Below are positions 6,879 through 14,823 of a stretch of DNA of 36,029 nt, piece by piece (positions within the stretch are counted from its first letter, which is position 1; each line of letters begins with the position of its first letter). The position numbers and the translations under genes are program-made. Source of the stretch: Arenimonas sp. (GTDB taxonomy: Bacteria; Pseudomonadota; Gammaproteobacteria; Xanthomonadales; Xanthomonadaceae); NCBI RefSeq assembly GCF_022842045.1, contig NZ_JALHQI010000031.1:1-36029 (forward strand). Reading direction: 5' to 3'. The notes under the pieces are model-generated. The model was not told where the DNA came from. It made no database searches and worked only from the letters and a program-made list of their open reading frames with translations.

Positions 6879-8225
6879 ATGCGCCTGCGACTCGCCGCCA
6901 CGCTTTGCCTCGCCCTGCTGCCCGCCACCGTCGCGCTGGCCTTCGAACAAGGGCGGGTGGTAGAGGGTGAACCGGCGGTGCTGGCGCCGCGCGAGCGGGT
7001 CGCGGTCGAGAACCGCATCGTCACCGAGCGGCTGGAGACCCTGCTGCCGCGGCTGATGGCGGAAACCAACATCGACCTGTGGCTGGTGCTCTCGCGCGAG
7101 TACGCCGAAGACCCGATCTACTTCACGCTGGTCCCGCAGCCCACCTTCGCGGCGCGCCGCACGACCCTGCTGGCCTTCCACCGCAGGCCCGACGGCACCG
7201 TGGACCGCCTGGTGGTGAACCGCTACCCGCTGGGCGAGCCCTACACCTCGGTCTGGTCCGGCGGCGACCTCGACGCGCAGTGGCGGGCGCTGGGCCAGCT
7301 GATCGCCGAGCGCGACCCCAAGCGCATCGGCATCAACGTCTCGCGCCAGTGGCCGATCGCCGATGGCCTCAGCAAGGGCCTGCACGAGCGCCTGCTGGCC
7401 GTGCTGCCCGCGGGCTTCGAATCGCGCCTGGTGTCCGCGGAGGACCTGGTCGTGCGCTGGACCGAGACCCGCATCGCCTCCGAGCAGGCGCTGTACCCGC
7501 ACATCGTCGCCATCGCCCGCAGCGTCATCTCCGATGCGTTCTCGTCCAAGGTGATCACGCCCGGCGCCACCCACACCGACGACGTGGCCTGGTACATCCG
7601 CCGCCGCTACGAGGCGCTCGGCCTGCCGGTGTGGTTCATGCCCGACGTCAACTTCCAGCGCGCCGGCGTCGCCTGCGGGGAGCAGGCGCCGTTCTGCGGC
7701 AGCGAGGGCATCATCCAGCCCGGCGACGTGCTGCACACCGACGTGGGCCTGTGCTACCTGAAGCTGTGCACCGACACCCAGGAAATGGGCTACGTGCTGC
7801 GTCCCGGCGAAACCGACGTGCCGGCGGGGCTGAAGGCGGCGCTGGCCGATGGCAACCGCTGGCAGGACCTGCTGACCGCCAATTTTCGCAGTGGCCGCAC
7901 CGGCAGCGAGATCCTGGCGGCCACCCGCCGCGATGCGGAGCGCGCGAAGCTGGTGTCGAGCACCTACACCCATCCCATCGGATTCTTCGGCCACGCGGCC
8001 GGCCCGACCATCGGCATGTGGGACGACCAGAGCGGCGGCGCCGACGGCGGAACCTGGCCGCTGTACCCGGACACCGCCTATGCCATCGAGGGCAACATCA
8101 AGGCGCGCGTGCCGGAGTGGGGCCGCCAGTGGGTCCAGATCAAGCTCGAGCAGAGCGCGATCTTCGACGGCGAGAAGGTCACCTACCTGGCCGGGCGCCA
8201 GACCCAGTGGCACGTGGTGCGCTGA
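6879..8225 (+). CDS. Exported M24-family metallopeptidase (aminopeptidase P/prolidase-like)
   Basis: The 448-residue protein starts with a signal peptide (MRLRL...ATVALA, cleavage near residue 21). It has an N-terminal creatinase-like domain (about 40-190) and a pita-bread catalytic domain (about 205-445). The probable di-metal ligands are Asp288 (HTDVG), Asp299 (CTDTQ), His372 (GHAAG), Glu404 (AIEGN) and Glu424 (KLEQS). This is the M24 pentad, though the second His motif near the catalytic His is not conserved. Substrates would be peptides with proline near the N-terminus. M24 enzymes are usually cytoplasmic, so export is noteworthy; together with the M3 peptidase at 27813 it suggests periplasmic peptide processing. 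The ATG at 6879 was chosen for the signal peptide. Confidence 0.87.
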   Translation: MRLRLAATLCLALLPATVALAFEQGRVVEGEPAVLAPRERVAVENRIVTERLETLLPRLMAETNIDLWLVLSREYAEDPIYFTLVPQPTFAARRTTLLAFHRRPDGTVDRLVVNRYPLGEPYTSVWSGGDLDAQWRALGQLIAERDPKRIGINVSRQWPIADGLSKGLHERLLAVLPAGFESRLVSAEDLVVRWTETRIASEQALYPHIVAIARSVISDAFSSKVITPGATHTDDVAWYIRRRYEALGLPVWFMPDVNFQRAGVACGEQAPFCGSEGIIQPGDVLHTDVGLCYLKLCTDTQEMGYVLRPGETDVPAGLKAALADGNRWQDLLTANFRSGRTGSEILAATRRDAERAKLVSSTYTHPIGFFGHAAGPTIGMWDDQSGGADGGTWPLYPDTAYAIEGNIKARVPEWGRQWVQIKLEQSAIFDGEKVTYLAGRQTQWHVVR

Positions 8226-8231
8226 GCGTCG

Positions 8232-8882
8232 TCAGCGCCGGTAGCTGAGCAGGCGCCCGCGGAAGGGCGCCACGTCGTCGTCGTTGAACGCGCTGCGCAC
8301 TTCGGTCACGGCGTAGCCCTGCTTCTTCAGCGCGGTGGTGAAGGCGCCGCTGTTGCCGCGCCCCGGATCGGTGATCAGCACCTCGGCGCTGGGGCGCATG
8401 TGGGTGGCCAGCAGGGTCGCCAGCTGTTCGGCGTGCCCGCGCTCGTAGAGCACGTCGCTGGCGATCACCAGGTCGAACTCGCCCAGCCTCGGCTGCGGCA
8501 GGTGCCAGGCCAGGTCGAGGAACGCCAGCGGCGGCAGGCCGTTGAGTTCCGCGTTGTAGGCCAGGAATTCCTCCGCCAGCGGGTGATGGTCGCTGGCGGT
8601 GATGTCGGCCTGGCGCCGCTGCAGCACCAGGCTGGCGAGCCCGAGGCCGCAGCCCAGCTCCAGCACGCGCTTGCCGGCGACATCGAACCCGCTCATCGCC
8701 TGCGCCAGCACGCGCCCGGCCGGCCAGACCTGGCCGAACAGGCTCCACATCGCCGAGGAAATGCCGGCGCGCTCGGCGTGCCCGTGCGGGTCGGCGAACT
8801 GCTGCAGGTCGCTCAGCGCGCGGATGCGGTAATCATGCCCGCCGAATCGCAGGGTGAGCAGGCGGGTGGCGTAGCCCGGCAT
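8232..8882 (-). CDS. METTL21-like SAM-dependent methyltransferase
   Basis: The 216-residue class I methyltransferase has motif I at 73-81 (VLELGCGLG), the acidic post-II residue in ASDHHP (about 96-101) and the DVLYE motif (143-147). The last is typical of the methyltransferase_16/METTL21 group, whose characterised eukaryotic members methylate protein lysines. The bacterial substrate is unknown. GGAG lies seven bases before the ATG. The gene follows DUF808 on the same strand with a 138-base gap containing a GC palindrome, so it may have its own promoter. It converges on the M24 peptidase gene with only six bases between stops. Confidence 0.82.
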   Translation of the reverse strand: MPGYATRLLTLRFGGHDYRIRALSDLQQFADPHGHAERAGISSAMWSLFGQVWPAGRVLAQAMSGFDVAGKRVLELGCGLGLASLVLQRRQADITASDHHPLAEEFLAYNAELNGLPPLAFLDLAWHLPQPRLGEFDLVIASDVLYERGHAEQLATLLATHMRPSAEVLITDPGRGNSGAFTTALKKQGYAVTEVRSAFNDDDVAPFRGRLLSYRR

Positions 8883-9004
8883 GGGCGCTCCGTGGGGGCG
8901 TCGTCCCGGCGAACGGGGACGGTGACGCGTGGGAGGCGCTACGGCGAGGGCGACGTGCCCGGGGCGTGACGTGCGAAGGTGCGCCCGCAGTCTACCCGCA
9001 ATGC

Positions 9005-9020
9005 CGGCCGCGCGCGGCCG
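9005..9020. repeat. GC palindrome after the DUF808 gene
   Basis: A perfect 16-base palindrome (CGGCCGCG and its complement) directly follows the DUF808 stop codon. It may act as a hairpin at the transcript end, but no U run follows and GC palindromes arise easily at this base composition. Confidence 0.3.
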
Positions 9021-9977
<957 letters not shown>

Positions 9978-10099
9978 GGCGGGTCCGATGCGGGGCGAGG
10001 CCGCGATTCTCGCATCCGCCCGCCGCCGAAGGGGAGGGTCGTCGCACCCGGCGCGTGGGGTCGCTACACTCGGGCCTTCCAGCGCCGCGGGAGAGGATC

Positions 10100-10675
10100 G
10101 TGCCAAACCGGTTGCGGGTCAGGGGAACGGGACGCGCCGGGAGCGCGCTGATGCTGGCGCTGGCGTTCGCGGCCGGCGCCCGGGCCGAGGTCAAGGACAG
10201 CGCCGCCGACGGCTTCACCGTCGAGAACAGCGTGGTGGTCGCGGCATCGGCGGCGGAAGCCTGGGACGCGCTGGTGGACGACGTGGACGCGTGGTGGCCG
10301 CGCGACCACACCTGGTGGGGCAAGGCCTCGACCCTGGTGATCCAGCCGCGCAGCGGCGGCTGCTTCTGCGAAACCGCCGGCGACCGCGAGGCCCAGCACC
10401 TGCTGGTCACCTTCGCCGACCCCGGGCGCGTGCTTCGCATGACCGGTGGCCTGGGCCCCCTGCAGGGCATGGGCCTGGACGGCGCGCTCGAGTTCCGGCT
10501 GGCGCCCGCCGACGGCGGCGGCACGCGCATCACGCTCTGGTACCGCGTGGGCGGCTACACGCCGGACGACCTGTCGAAGTTCGCGCCGGTGGTGGACCGC
10601 GTGCAGGCGCAGCAGCTGGGTGGCCTGGCCGCCTATCTCGCGCGGCGGGACGGCCCGATCGAGGAAGAGTCCTGA
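10100..10675 (+). CDS. Exported SRPBCC (polyketide cyclase/AHSA1-like) protein
   Basis: The 191-residue protein starts at a GTG with GAGAGG three bases ahead. A signal peptide runs to about residue 31 (LMLALAFAAGARA). The rest fits the START/SRPBCC fold: VENSVVVAASAAEAWDALV for the first strand and helix, W-rich DVDAWWPRDHTWWG, then strands and a long C-terminal helix (about 155-180). SRPBCC proteins bind hydrophobic ligands in a deep cavity; the ligand here is unknown. An exported copy is less common than a cytoplasmic one. A TACACT hexamer at about 10064 may be its -10 box. The gene ends one base before the stop codon of the convergent pseudouridine synthase gene. Confidence 0.82.
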   Translation: MPNRLRVRGTGRAGSALMLALAFAAGARAEVKDSAADGFTVENSVVVAASAAEAWDALVDDVDAWWPRDHTWWGKASTLVIQPRSGGCFCETAGDREAQHLLVTFADPGRVLRMTGGLGPLQGMGLDGALEFRLAPADGGGTRITLWYRVGGYTPDDLSKFAPVVDRVQAQQLGGLAAYLARRDGPIEEES

Positions 10676-10676
10676 C

Positions 10677-11387
10677 TCAGAACCGTTCGCTGGGCGGCAG
10701 GTAGCGCCACTGCCCGGGCGGCATCTTCGACAGCGGGATCCGGCCCAGCCGGATCCGGCGCAGCGACAGCGCCGTGAGCCCGACTTCCCGGCACAGGTGC
10801 TGGATCAGGCCAGGCCGCACGCCCTTGATGGCGAAGCGCAGCCGCTGCTCGCTCTGCCAGCTGACCTTGAACGGCGCCACCGGCCAGCCGTCGAAGGTGG
10901 TGCCGTGCGAGAGCCGGTTCCAGCCGTAGGGCGCCAGCTCGCCCTCGACGTCGACGATGAATTCCTGCTCGAGCTTCGCGGCGTCCTCGGCCAGGCGCCG
11001 CAGCACGCGACCGTCCTGGCTCAGGACCAGCAGGCCGCTGGCGGCGTCCTCCAGCGGCAAGCCCGGTGCCTGGTGGACGAAGTGGCGCTTGTGCACGCGC
11101 CAGCCGGTGTCGTCGCCGTCCCAGCGGTGCGCTGGCGTGGCCAGCGCGATCGCGTCGATGGCGGGCAGCCCTGCGGGTTTATGCAGGACCAGGGTCGCGG
11201 GTTCGGCCGGTTCGAGCTTCGCGGCCGGGTCGAGCTCGACCACCTGGTCGGTGACCTTGAACTGCGGTTCCTCGACCACGACGCCAGCCACGCGCACCCA
11301 GCCGCCCTGCACGTACTGCTCGGCCTCGCTGCGCGAGCAGCCGGCGATCTCGACCACGCGCTTGGACAGTCGGACGGGTTCGGTCAT
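10677..11387 (-). CDS. Divergent RsuA/RluF-type pseudouridine synthase, catalytic Asp replaced
   Basis: The 236-residue protein has an N-terminal S4 RNA-binding domain (about 5-50) and an RsuA/RluB/RluE/RluF-type domain (about 64-230), recognised by VLHKPAG, GLLVLSQDG and the C-terminal LRRIRLGRIPLSKMPPGQWR. In active enzymes the catalytic Asp lies in GRLD, five residues before the GL of GLLL. Here that stretch reads LPLEDAASGL, placing Glu113 at the catalytic position with Asp114 next to it. The conserved Tyr of KEYLV is Phe in EQEFIV. Pseudouridylation may thus be lost or altered, while RNA binding could remain. Reading frame and GC content are normal, so this is not a decaying pseudogene. 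The gene is read toward the SRPBCC gene. Confidence 0.85.
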   Translation of the reverse strand: MTEPVRLSKRVVEIAGCSRSEAEQYVQGGWVRVAGVVVEEPQFKVTDQVVELDPAAKLEPAEPATLVLHKPAGLPAIDAIALATPAHRWDGDDTGWRVHKRHFVHQAPGLPLEDAASGLLVLSQDGRVLRRLAEDAAKLEQEFIVDVEGELAPYGWNRLSHGTTFDGWPVAPFKVSWQSEQRLRFAIKGVRPGLIQHLCREVGLTALSLRRIRLGRIPLSKMPPGQWRYLPPSERF

Positions 11388-11451
11388 CGGAAGGGGCCTG
11401 CGGAACGGGCCCCATTGTAGGCGCCCCGGCCTCGGCGCGGGGCGACGCGGG

Positions 11452-11471
11452 CGGACGCCGGGCGGCGTCCG
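11452..11471. terminator. Hairpin downstream of the Lys-rich small gene
   Basis: CGGACGCC (11452-11459) pairs with GGCGTCCG (11464-11471) around a four-base loop, ten bases past the stop of the small gene at 11481. No U run follows on either strand, so intrinsic termination is unproven. Confidence 0.35.
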
Positions 11472-11480
11472 TCCCCGGGA

Positions 11481-11585
11481 TCAGGCCTTGCCGGCCTTCT
11501 TGCTTTGCTTCTCGGCGCGCTTTTCCTTCAGCGTCTTCTCCGGCTTCTTCTTCTCGGTCTTCTTCTGGTTCAGGCCCTTGGCCAT
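11481..11585 (-). CDS. 34-residue lysine-rich protein
   Basis: The whole protein is hydrophilic: 15 of 34 residues are Lys or Arg, with several Glu, no hydrophobic segment and no Cys. The core reads KTLKEKRAEKQSKKAGK. Similar very short basic proteins of unknown function occur in other gammaproteobacteria, from memory. Support for translation is a well-spaced GGAG before the ATG, the in-frame stop and the biased composition. A highly basic peptide could bind RNA or ribosomes, but nothing here proves it. The gene stands alone between two pseudouridine synthase genes and is divergent from the RluA-type one. Confidence 0.75.
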   Translation of the reverse strand: MAKGLNQKKTEKKKPEKTLKEKRAEKQSKKAGKA

Positions 11586-11681
11586 GGTGGACTCCGTGCA
11601 GTGGTGTTCCGGGCGGCCCGTGCCGGCCGGTGCCGGAAGCATGCGCCGCGGCCGCGACTTTTTCCATGGGGCGGCGGGGGT

Positions 11682-11687
11682 GACAAT
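11682..11687 (+). promoter_or_regulatory. -10-like hexamer, possible leaderless promoter
   Basis: GACAAT ends six bases before the ATG at 11694; no ribosome-binding site separates them, suggesting a leaderless transcript. The -35 region has only a T-rich stretch. Confidence 0.35.
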
Positions 11688-11693
11688 GCCGGC

Positions 11694-12563
11694 ATGGACG
11701 ACGACTTCGCCAGCCGGCTGCAGCTGCCGCCCGGGCCCTGGGCCACAGTGCTCGATGCGCTGTGCGACCGGTTCCCGGCGGTGGATCGGGCGCAGTGGCT
11801 CGACCGCATGCGGCGCGGCCGCGTGCGCGACGCCCGCGGCGCGCCGCTGGACGCGGCCACGCCGCATCGCACCGGGATGGAGCTGACCTATTCGCGCGAG
11901 GTGCCGGACGAGGCGGCGGTGCCGTTCGAAGAGGTCGTCATCCACGAGGACGAGCACCTGGTGGTGGCCGACAAGCCGCATTTCCTGCCGGTGACGCCGG
12001 CGGGCCGCTACCTGGAGCACACGCTGCTGCGGCGGCTGCAGCGGCGGCTGGGAGCACCGGACCTCGTGCCGCTACACCGCATCGATCGCGCAACGGCGGG
12101 GCTGGTGCTGTTCTCGCGCGATCCCGGTTCGCGCGCGGCGTACCAGGCGCTGTTCCGCGAACGCCGCATCGACAAACACTACGAGGCACTGGCGCCCGCG
12201 CTGCCCGGCCTGGCGTTCCCGCACGTGCGCCGCAGCCGCATCGAGGCCGGCCAGCCCTTCTTCCGCATGCGCGAAACCGAGGGCGCGCCCAATTCGGAAA
12301 CGCGCATCGACGTGATCGCGCGCGGCGAGGCGGCCTGGCGCTACGCGCTGCAGCCGGTGACCGGGCGCAAGCACCAGCTGCGCCTGCATCTGGCGGGGCT
12401 GGGCGCACCCATCGTCGGCGATCCGCTTTATCCGGCGCTGGACGGGGCTGCCCAGGACTTCGCGCAGCCGCTGCGGCTGCTGGCCGTGAGGCTGGTGTTC
12501 CTCGACCCGCTCAGCGGAAGGCGCCGCGAATTCGAGAGTGCGCGCGAACTCCAGGCGCCTTAA
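11694..12563 (+). CDS. RluA-family pseudouridine synthase
   Basis: Isomerises uridine to pseudouridine in an RNA, probably rRNA or tRNA. The 289-residue protein carries the family signature LHRIDRATAGLVLFS with its catalytic Asp, followed by DKHYEAL and the RNA-binding GRKHQLRLHLAGLGAPIVGDPLYP. The N-terminal 75 residues are a short region with no clear S4 domain. The exact target cannot be told from sequence. The ATG at 11694 gives the usual family length and sits directly behind a -10-like hexamer. It converges with the EamA transporter gene, 38 bases between stops. Confidence 0.9.
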   Translation: MDDDFASRLQLPPGPWATVLDALCDRFPAVDRAQWLDRMRRGRVRDARGAPLDAATPHRTGMELTYSREVPDEAAVPFEEVVIHEDEHLVVADKPHFLPVTPAGRYLEHTLLRRLQRRLGAPDLVPLHRIDRATAGLVLFSRDPGSRAAYQALFRERRIDKHYEALAPALPGLAFPHVRRSRIEAGQPFFRMRETEGAPNSETRIDVIARGEAAWRYALQPVTGRKHQLRLHLAGLGAPIVGDPLYPALDGAAQDFAQPLRLLAVRLVFLDPLSGRRREFESARELQAP

Positions 12564-12601
12564 CGCCGCCCTGCGAAGCGGCGTCGCGGCGGGTGTGCGC
12601 C

Positions 12602-13462
12602 TCAGGCCTTGCGCCAGTCCAGCGTCAGCGCGATGCCGCCCAGCACCGCCAGCGCGCCCAGCGCCAGCCGCAGGTCGATGCTTTCACCCAGCAGCACCAC
12701 GCCGGCCAGCGCCGTGATCACCGGAACACTCAGCTGGCTGCTGCCCGCCGCCTGCGGCGACAGCCCGCGCAGCGCGGCGTACCAGAGCGCGTAGCCCAGG
12801 CCCGAGGTCAGTGCGCCGGAGGCAAGGGCGAGCAGGGCGCCATCGAGGTCCGGCTTGAGCCAGGGCCAGGCGATGCCGGCCGCCAGGACCGCCATCGGCG
12901 CGGCACGCATGAAGTTGCCGGTGGTGGCGGCCAGGGCATCGGGCAGGCCGCGCCCGCGCAGCGTGTAGATGCCCCAGGCCACGCCGGCGCCGAGCATCAG
13001 CGCCGCGGACCGGGCAGGCGGTGCGGTGAGTCCGGGCCACAGCAGCCCGACCAGCCCGGCCAGCGCCAGCGCCAGGCCCAGTGCCTGCCAGGCGCTCCAG
13101 CGCGTGCCCATGAACAGGCCGGCGACCAGCATCGTGGCCTGCACGGCGCCGAACAGCAGCAGCGCGCCCGTGCCGGCGCTCAGTTCGGTGTAGGCGAAGG
13201 AAAAGGCGAGGGCATAAGTGAACAGCGCCGCCGCCGAGCGCCAGCTGCCGGCCGCCGGCAGCGGCCCGGGCCGCACGGCCAGCAGCAGCACCAGCATCAT
13301 CGCGCCCGACAGGATGCGGATCGCGGTGAAGCTGGCGGGGTCGATGTCGGTGTTCGCCAGCGCCGCCCGGCACAGCAGCGAATTGCCCGCGAAGGCGAGC
13401 AGGGCGAGCACGGCCAGCGTGGCGATGCGAAGGCGCGAGGGGGCGCGTGCGGCGTCGGGCAT
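12602..13462 (-). CDS. EamA/DMT-superfamily transporter
   Basis: The 286-residue protein has about ten hydrophobic helices in two repeated halves (about 15-140 and 150-280), as in the drug/metabolite transporter superfamily. The first half holds the usual ALANTDIDPASFTAIRILSGA pattern after helix 1, and the second half ends with GESIDLRLALGALAVLGGIAL. Members export amino acids, metabolites or drugs; the substrate here is unknown. The ATG at 13462 starts the family N-terminus, with basic residues before helix 1. It is divergent from the DUF6164 gene with 48 bases between start codons, so the two promoters must overlap. Confidence 0.87.
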   Translation of the reverse strand: MPDAARAPSRLRIATLAVLALLAFAGNSLLCRAALANTDIDPASFTAIRILSGAMMLVLLLAVRPGPLPAAGSWRSAAALFTYALAFSFAYTELSAGTGALLLFGAVQATMLVAGLFMGTRWSAWQALGLALALAGLVGLLWPGLTAPPARSAALMLGAGVAWGIYTLRGRGLPDALAATTGNFMRAAPMAVLAAGIAWPWLKPDLDGALLALASGALTSGLGYALWYAALRGLSPQAAGSSQLSVPVITALAGVVLLGESIDLRLALGALAVLGGIALTLDWRKA

Positions 13463-13498
13463 GGGTGGCGCGGCTCCGGTTCGTGGCGTCGGGGGCGC

Positions 13499-13504
13499 TA
13501 TCAT
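13499..13504 (+). promoter_or_regulatory. -10-like hexamer, possible leaderless promoter
   Basis: TATCAT ends six bases before the ATG at 13511. There is no Shine-Dalgarno sequence before that ATG and no clear -35 box. Confidence 0.4.
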
Positions 13505-13510
13505 CGCCCG

Positions 13511-13876
13511 ATGGCCACCCTCTTGCTCAACTTGCGAAACGTCCCGGATGACGAGGCCGACGAGGTCCGCGCCCTGCTCAATGCCCACGGGGTCGACTTC
13601 TACGAGACCCCGCCCAGCTTCTGGGGCGTATCGGCGGGCGGATTCTGGCTGCCGGATGCGGCGCGGCTGGCCGAGGCGCAGTCGCTGCTGGCGCGCTACC
13701 AGGCCGAGCGCGGCGAGCGCGTGCGGGCGGAGAACGAGGCCGCGCGACGCGAGGGCCGCGCCGCGGGGACGTGGGCCGGCATCCGGGCCCGGCCGGGCCA
13801 GGCGCTGGGAGCGATCATCGGCATCCTGCTGATGCTGGCGGTGGCGACGCTGCCCTTCCTGCTGATCGCGCGCTGA
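13511..13876 (+). CDS. DUF6164 family membrane-anchored protein
   Basis: The 121-residue protein opens with the family pattern LLLNLRNVPDDEADEVRALLNAHGVDFYETP. The soluble N-terminal domain (about 1-65) resembles a small alpha/beta ferredoxin-like fold by pattern. A charged helix (66-90) and one membrane helix (about 98-118) end the protein. Function is unknown. The stop codon abuts the stop of the convergent barstar gene with no gap. A -10-like hexamer immediately before the ATG suggests a leaderless message. Confidence 0.82.
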   Translation: MATLLLNLRNVPDDEADEVRALLNAHGVDFYETPPSFWGVSAGGFWLPDAARLAEAQSLLARYQAERGERVRAENEAARREGRAAGTWAGIRARPGQALGAIIGILLMLAVATLPFLLIAR

Positions 13877-14314
13877 TCAGGGGGCCATTGCGTCGAACTC
13901 GTCGTCGGGCAGGGCGATGAAGGACCAGAACGGACGGCCCGCATCGCGCCAGGCCAGCGACACGCCCTCCAGCACCGCGACCAGGGTGGCGAAGTCCTCC
14001 GGGCAGTCCCCGCGCAGCGCGCCCGGCGACTCCAGCCCGAGCACGTAGCCTTCGGCCGGCAGCCAGGACAGGTCCGACAGGGCATCCGACAGTGAGTCCC
14101 AGTTCAGGCCGAAACCGGGCGGGAAGGCGAAGGCCGTGGCCATGCGGCGCAGCAGCGCGGCCTTGTCCATGCAGTCCGCCAGGTCCACCGACACGCAGCG
14201 GAAGCCCAGGCCGTCGGCGGCATCCAGCAGCGGACCGAGGTCGGAGGCGGTGAGGTAGAAGGCGCCGGACTGGTCCGGTTCCACCAGCAGCGACTGCAGC
14301 GGATGCAGGCTCAC
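13877..14314 (-). CDS. Barstar-family ribonuclease inhibitor
   Basis: The 145-residue cytoplasmic protein matches barstar: a strand before CMDKAALLRRMATAFAFP, then GLNWDSLSDALSDLSW. Asn71, Asp73 and Asp77 align with barstar Asn33, Asp35 and Asp39; the two Asp residues plug the barnase active site. It would neutralise the RNase encoded just upstream before that enzyme is exported. The gene starts at a GTG that overlaps the RNase stop (GTGA), so the two are translationally coupled. The C-terminal half carries an extra strand region not needed for barstar itself. Confidence is high for the family and good for the pairing. Confidence 0.92.
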   Translation of the reverse strand: MSLHPLQSLLVEPDQSGAFYLTASDLGPLLDAADGLGFRCVSVDLADCMDKAALLRRMATAFAFPPGFGLNWDSLSDALSDLSWLPAEGYVLGLESPGALRGDCPEDFATLVAVLEGVSLAWRDAGRPFWSFIALPDDEFDAMAP

Positions 14315-14772
14315 GGCTGCGGCCCGATGCGGCGGAAAGACGCGTAGTGGTCGTCGGTGTACCAGTACTCCGCCGGCGGCTCGCCGCCGGTGACGATGCG
14401 GCGCGGGCCGCGGTGCGACAGGCCGGGCGTGCGCACCGTGAACTCGCGATAGTAGCCGCGCGGCCGCGATGGCAGCCGGCGCTCGAAGTTGTTGAACACC
14501 GTGCCGTCCTGGCGATGCGGATAGGGCCCCCCGCGGGCGATGAGCGCGAGCGTGTCGAGGGCTTCCGGCGGCAGCCCCGCGTCCGGGAAAGCGGAGCGCG
14601 CGTCCGCTCGCGATTCGGAGGTCGACGGCGCGGTCGATTGCTCGGTCGACGCCTCGAAGGCACCGCTACCGGCCAGCTGTTCGTCGATGCGCCCGGCGCC
14701 GCCGGGCCCCTGCCAGAACCACAGCAGGAGGGCGACGATGCCCAGGGTCAGCAGGGGGCGAAGCTTGCGCAT
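14311..14772 (-). CDS. Exported or membrane-anchored guanyl-specific RNase (RNase Sa/barnase family)
   Basis: The 153-residue protein has a hydrophobic N-terminus (5-20) without a clear cleavage site, a Ser/Thr/Ala-rich linker (28-62), then a microbial RNase domain (about 65-150). The domain matches RNase Sa: GGPYPHRQDGTVFNN, GYYREFTV and DHYASF. Catalytic residues align as Glu110 (Sa Glu54), Arg121 (Arg65), Arg125 (Arg69) and His142 (His85), with one inserted residue before the His. It has no Cys at all, so the disulfide of RNase Sa is absent. It should cleave RNA after guanosine outside the cytoplasm. It overlaps the barstar gene by four bases and lies 51 bases after the second diguanylate cyclase gene on the same strand. 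Confidence 0.92.
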   Translation of the reverse strand: MRKLRPLLTLGIVALLLWFWQGPGGAGRIDEQLAGSGAFEASTEQSTAPSTSESRADARSAFPDAGLPPEALDTLALIARGGPYPHRQDGTVFNNFERRLPSRPRGYYREFTVRTPGLSHRGPRRIVTGGEPPAEYWYTDDHYASFRRIGPQP

Positions 14773-14823
14773 GGCCGTGTCCGGCAAAGGGAGACGCGAG
14801 TCTAGCAAGCGACGGTGATGCAC

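Noticed and set aside
4373..7072. A very long open frame on the minus strand across the RIO kinase and response regulator genes
   Set aside because: It is the complement of two well-supported plus-strand genes; the translation is low-complexity His/Arg/Ala-rich with no domain. Only its last 111 codons (4037-4372) form a real gene.
11762..13510. Open frame running into the DUF6164 gene from upstream
   Set aside because: It overlaps the RluA-type synthase in another frame and the EamA gene in antisense; only the part from 13511 has protein-like sequence and family similarity.
13877..14772. The RNase/barstar pair as a classical intracellular toxin-antitoxin module
   Set aside because: The RNase has an N-terminal export or anchor sequence, so the inhibitor more likely protects the producer before export, as in barnase/barstar.
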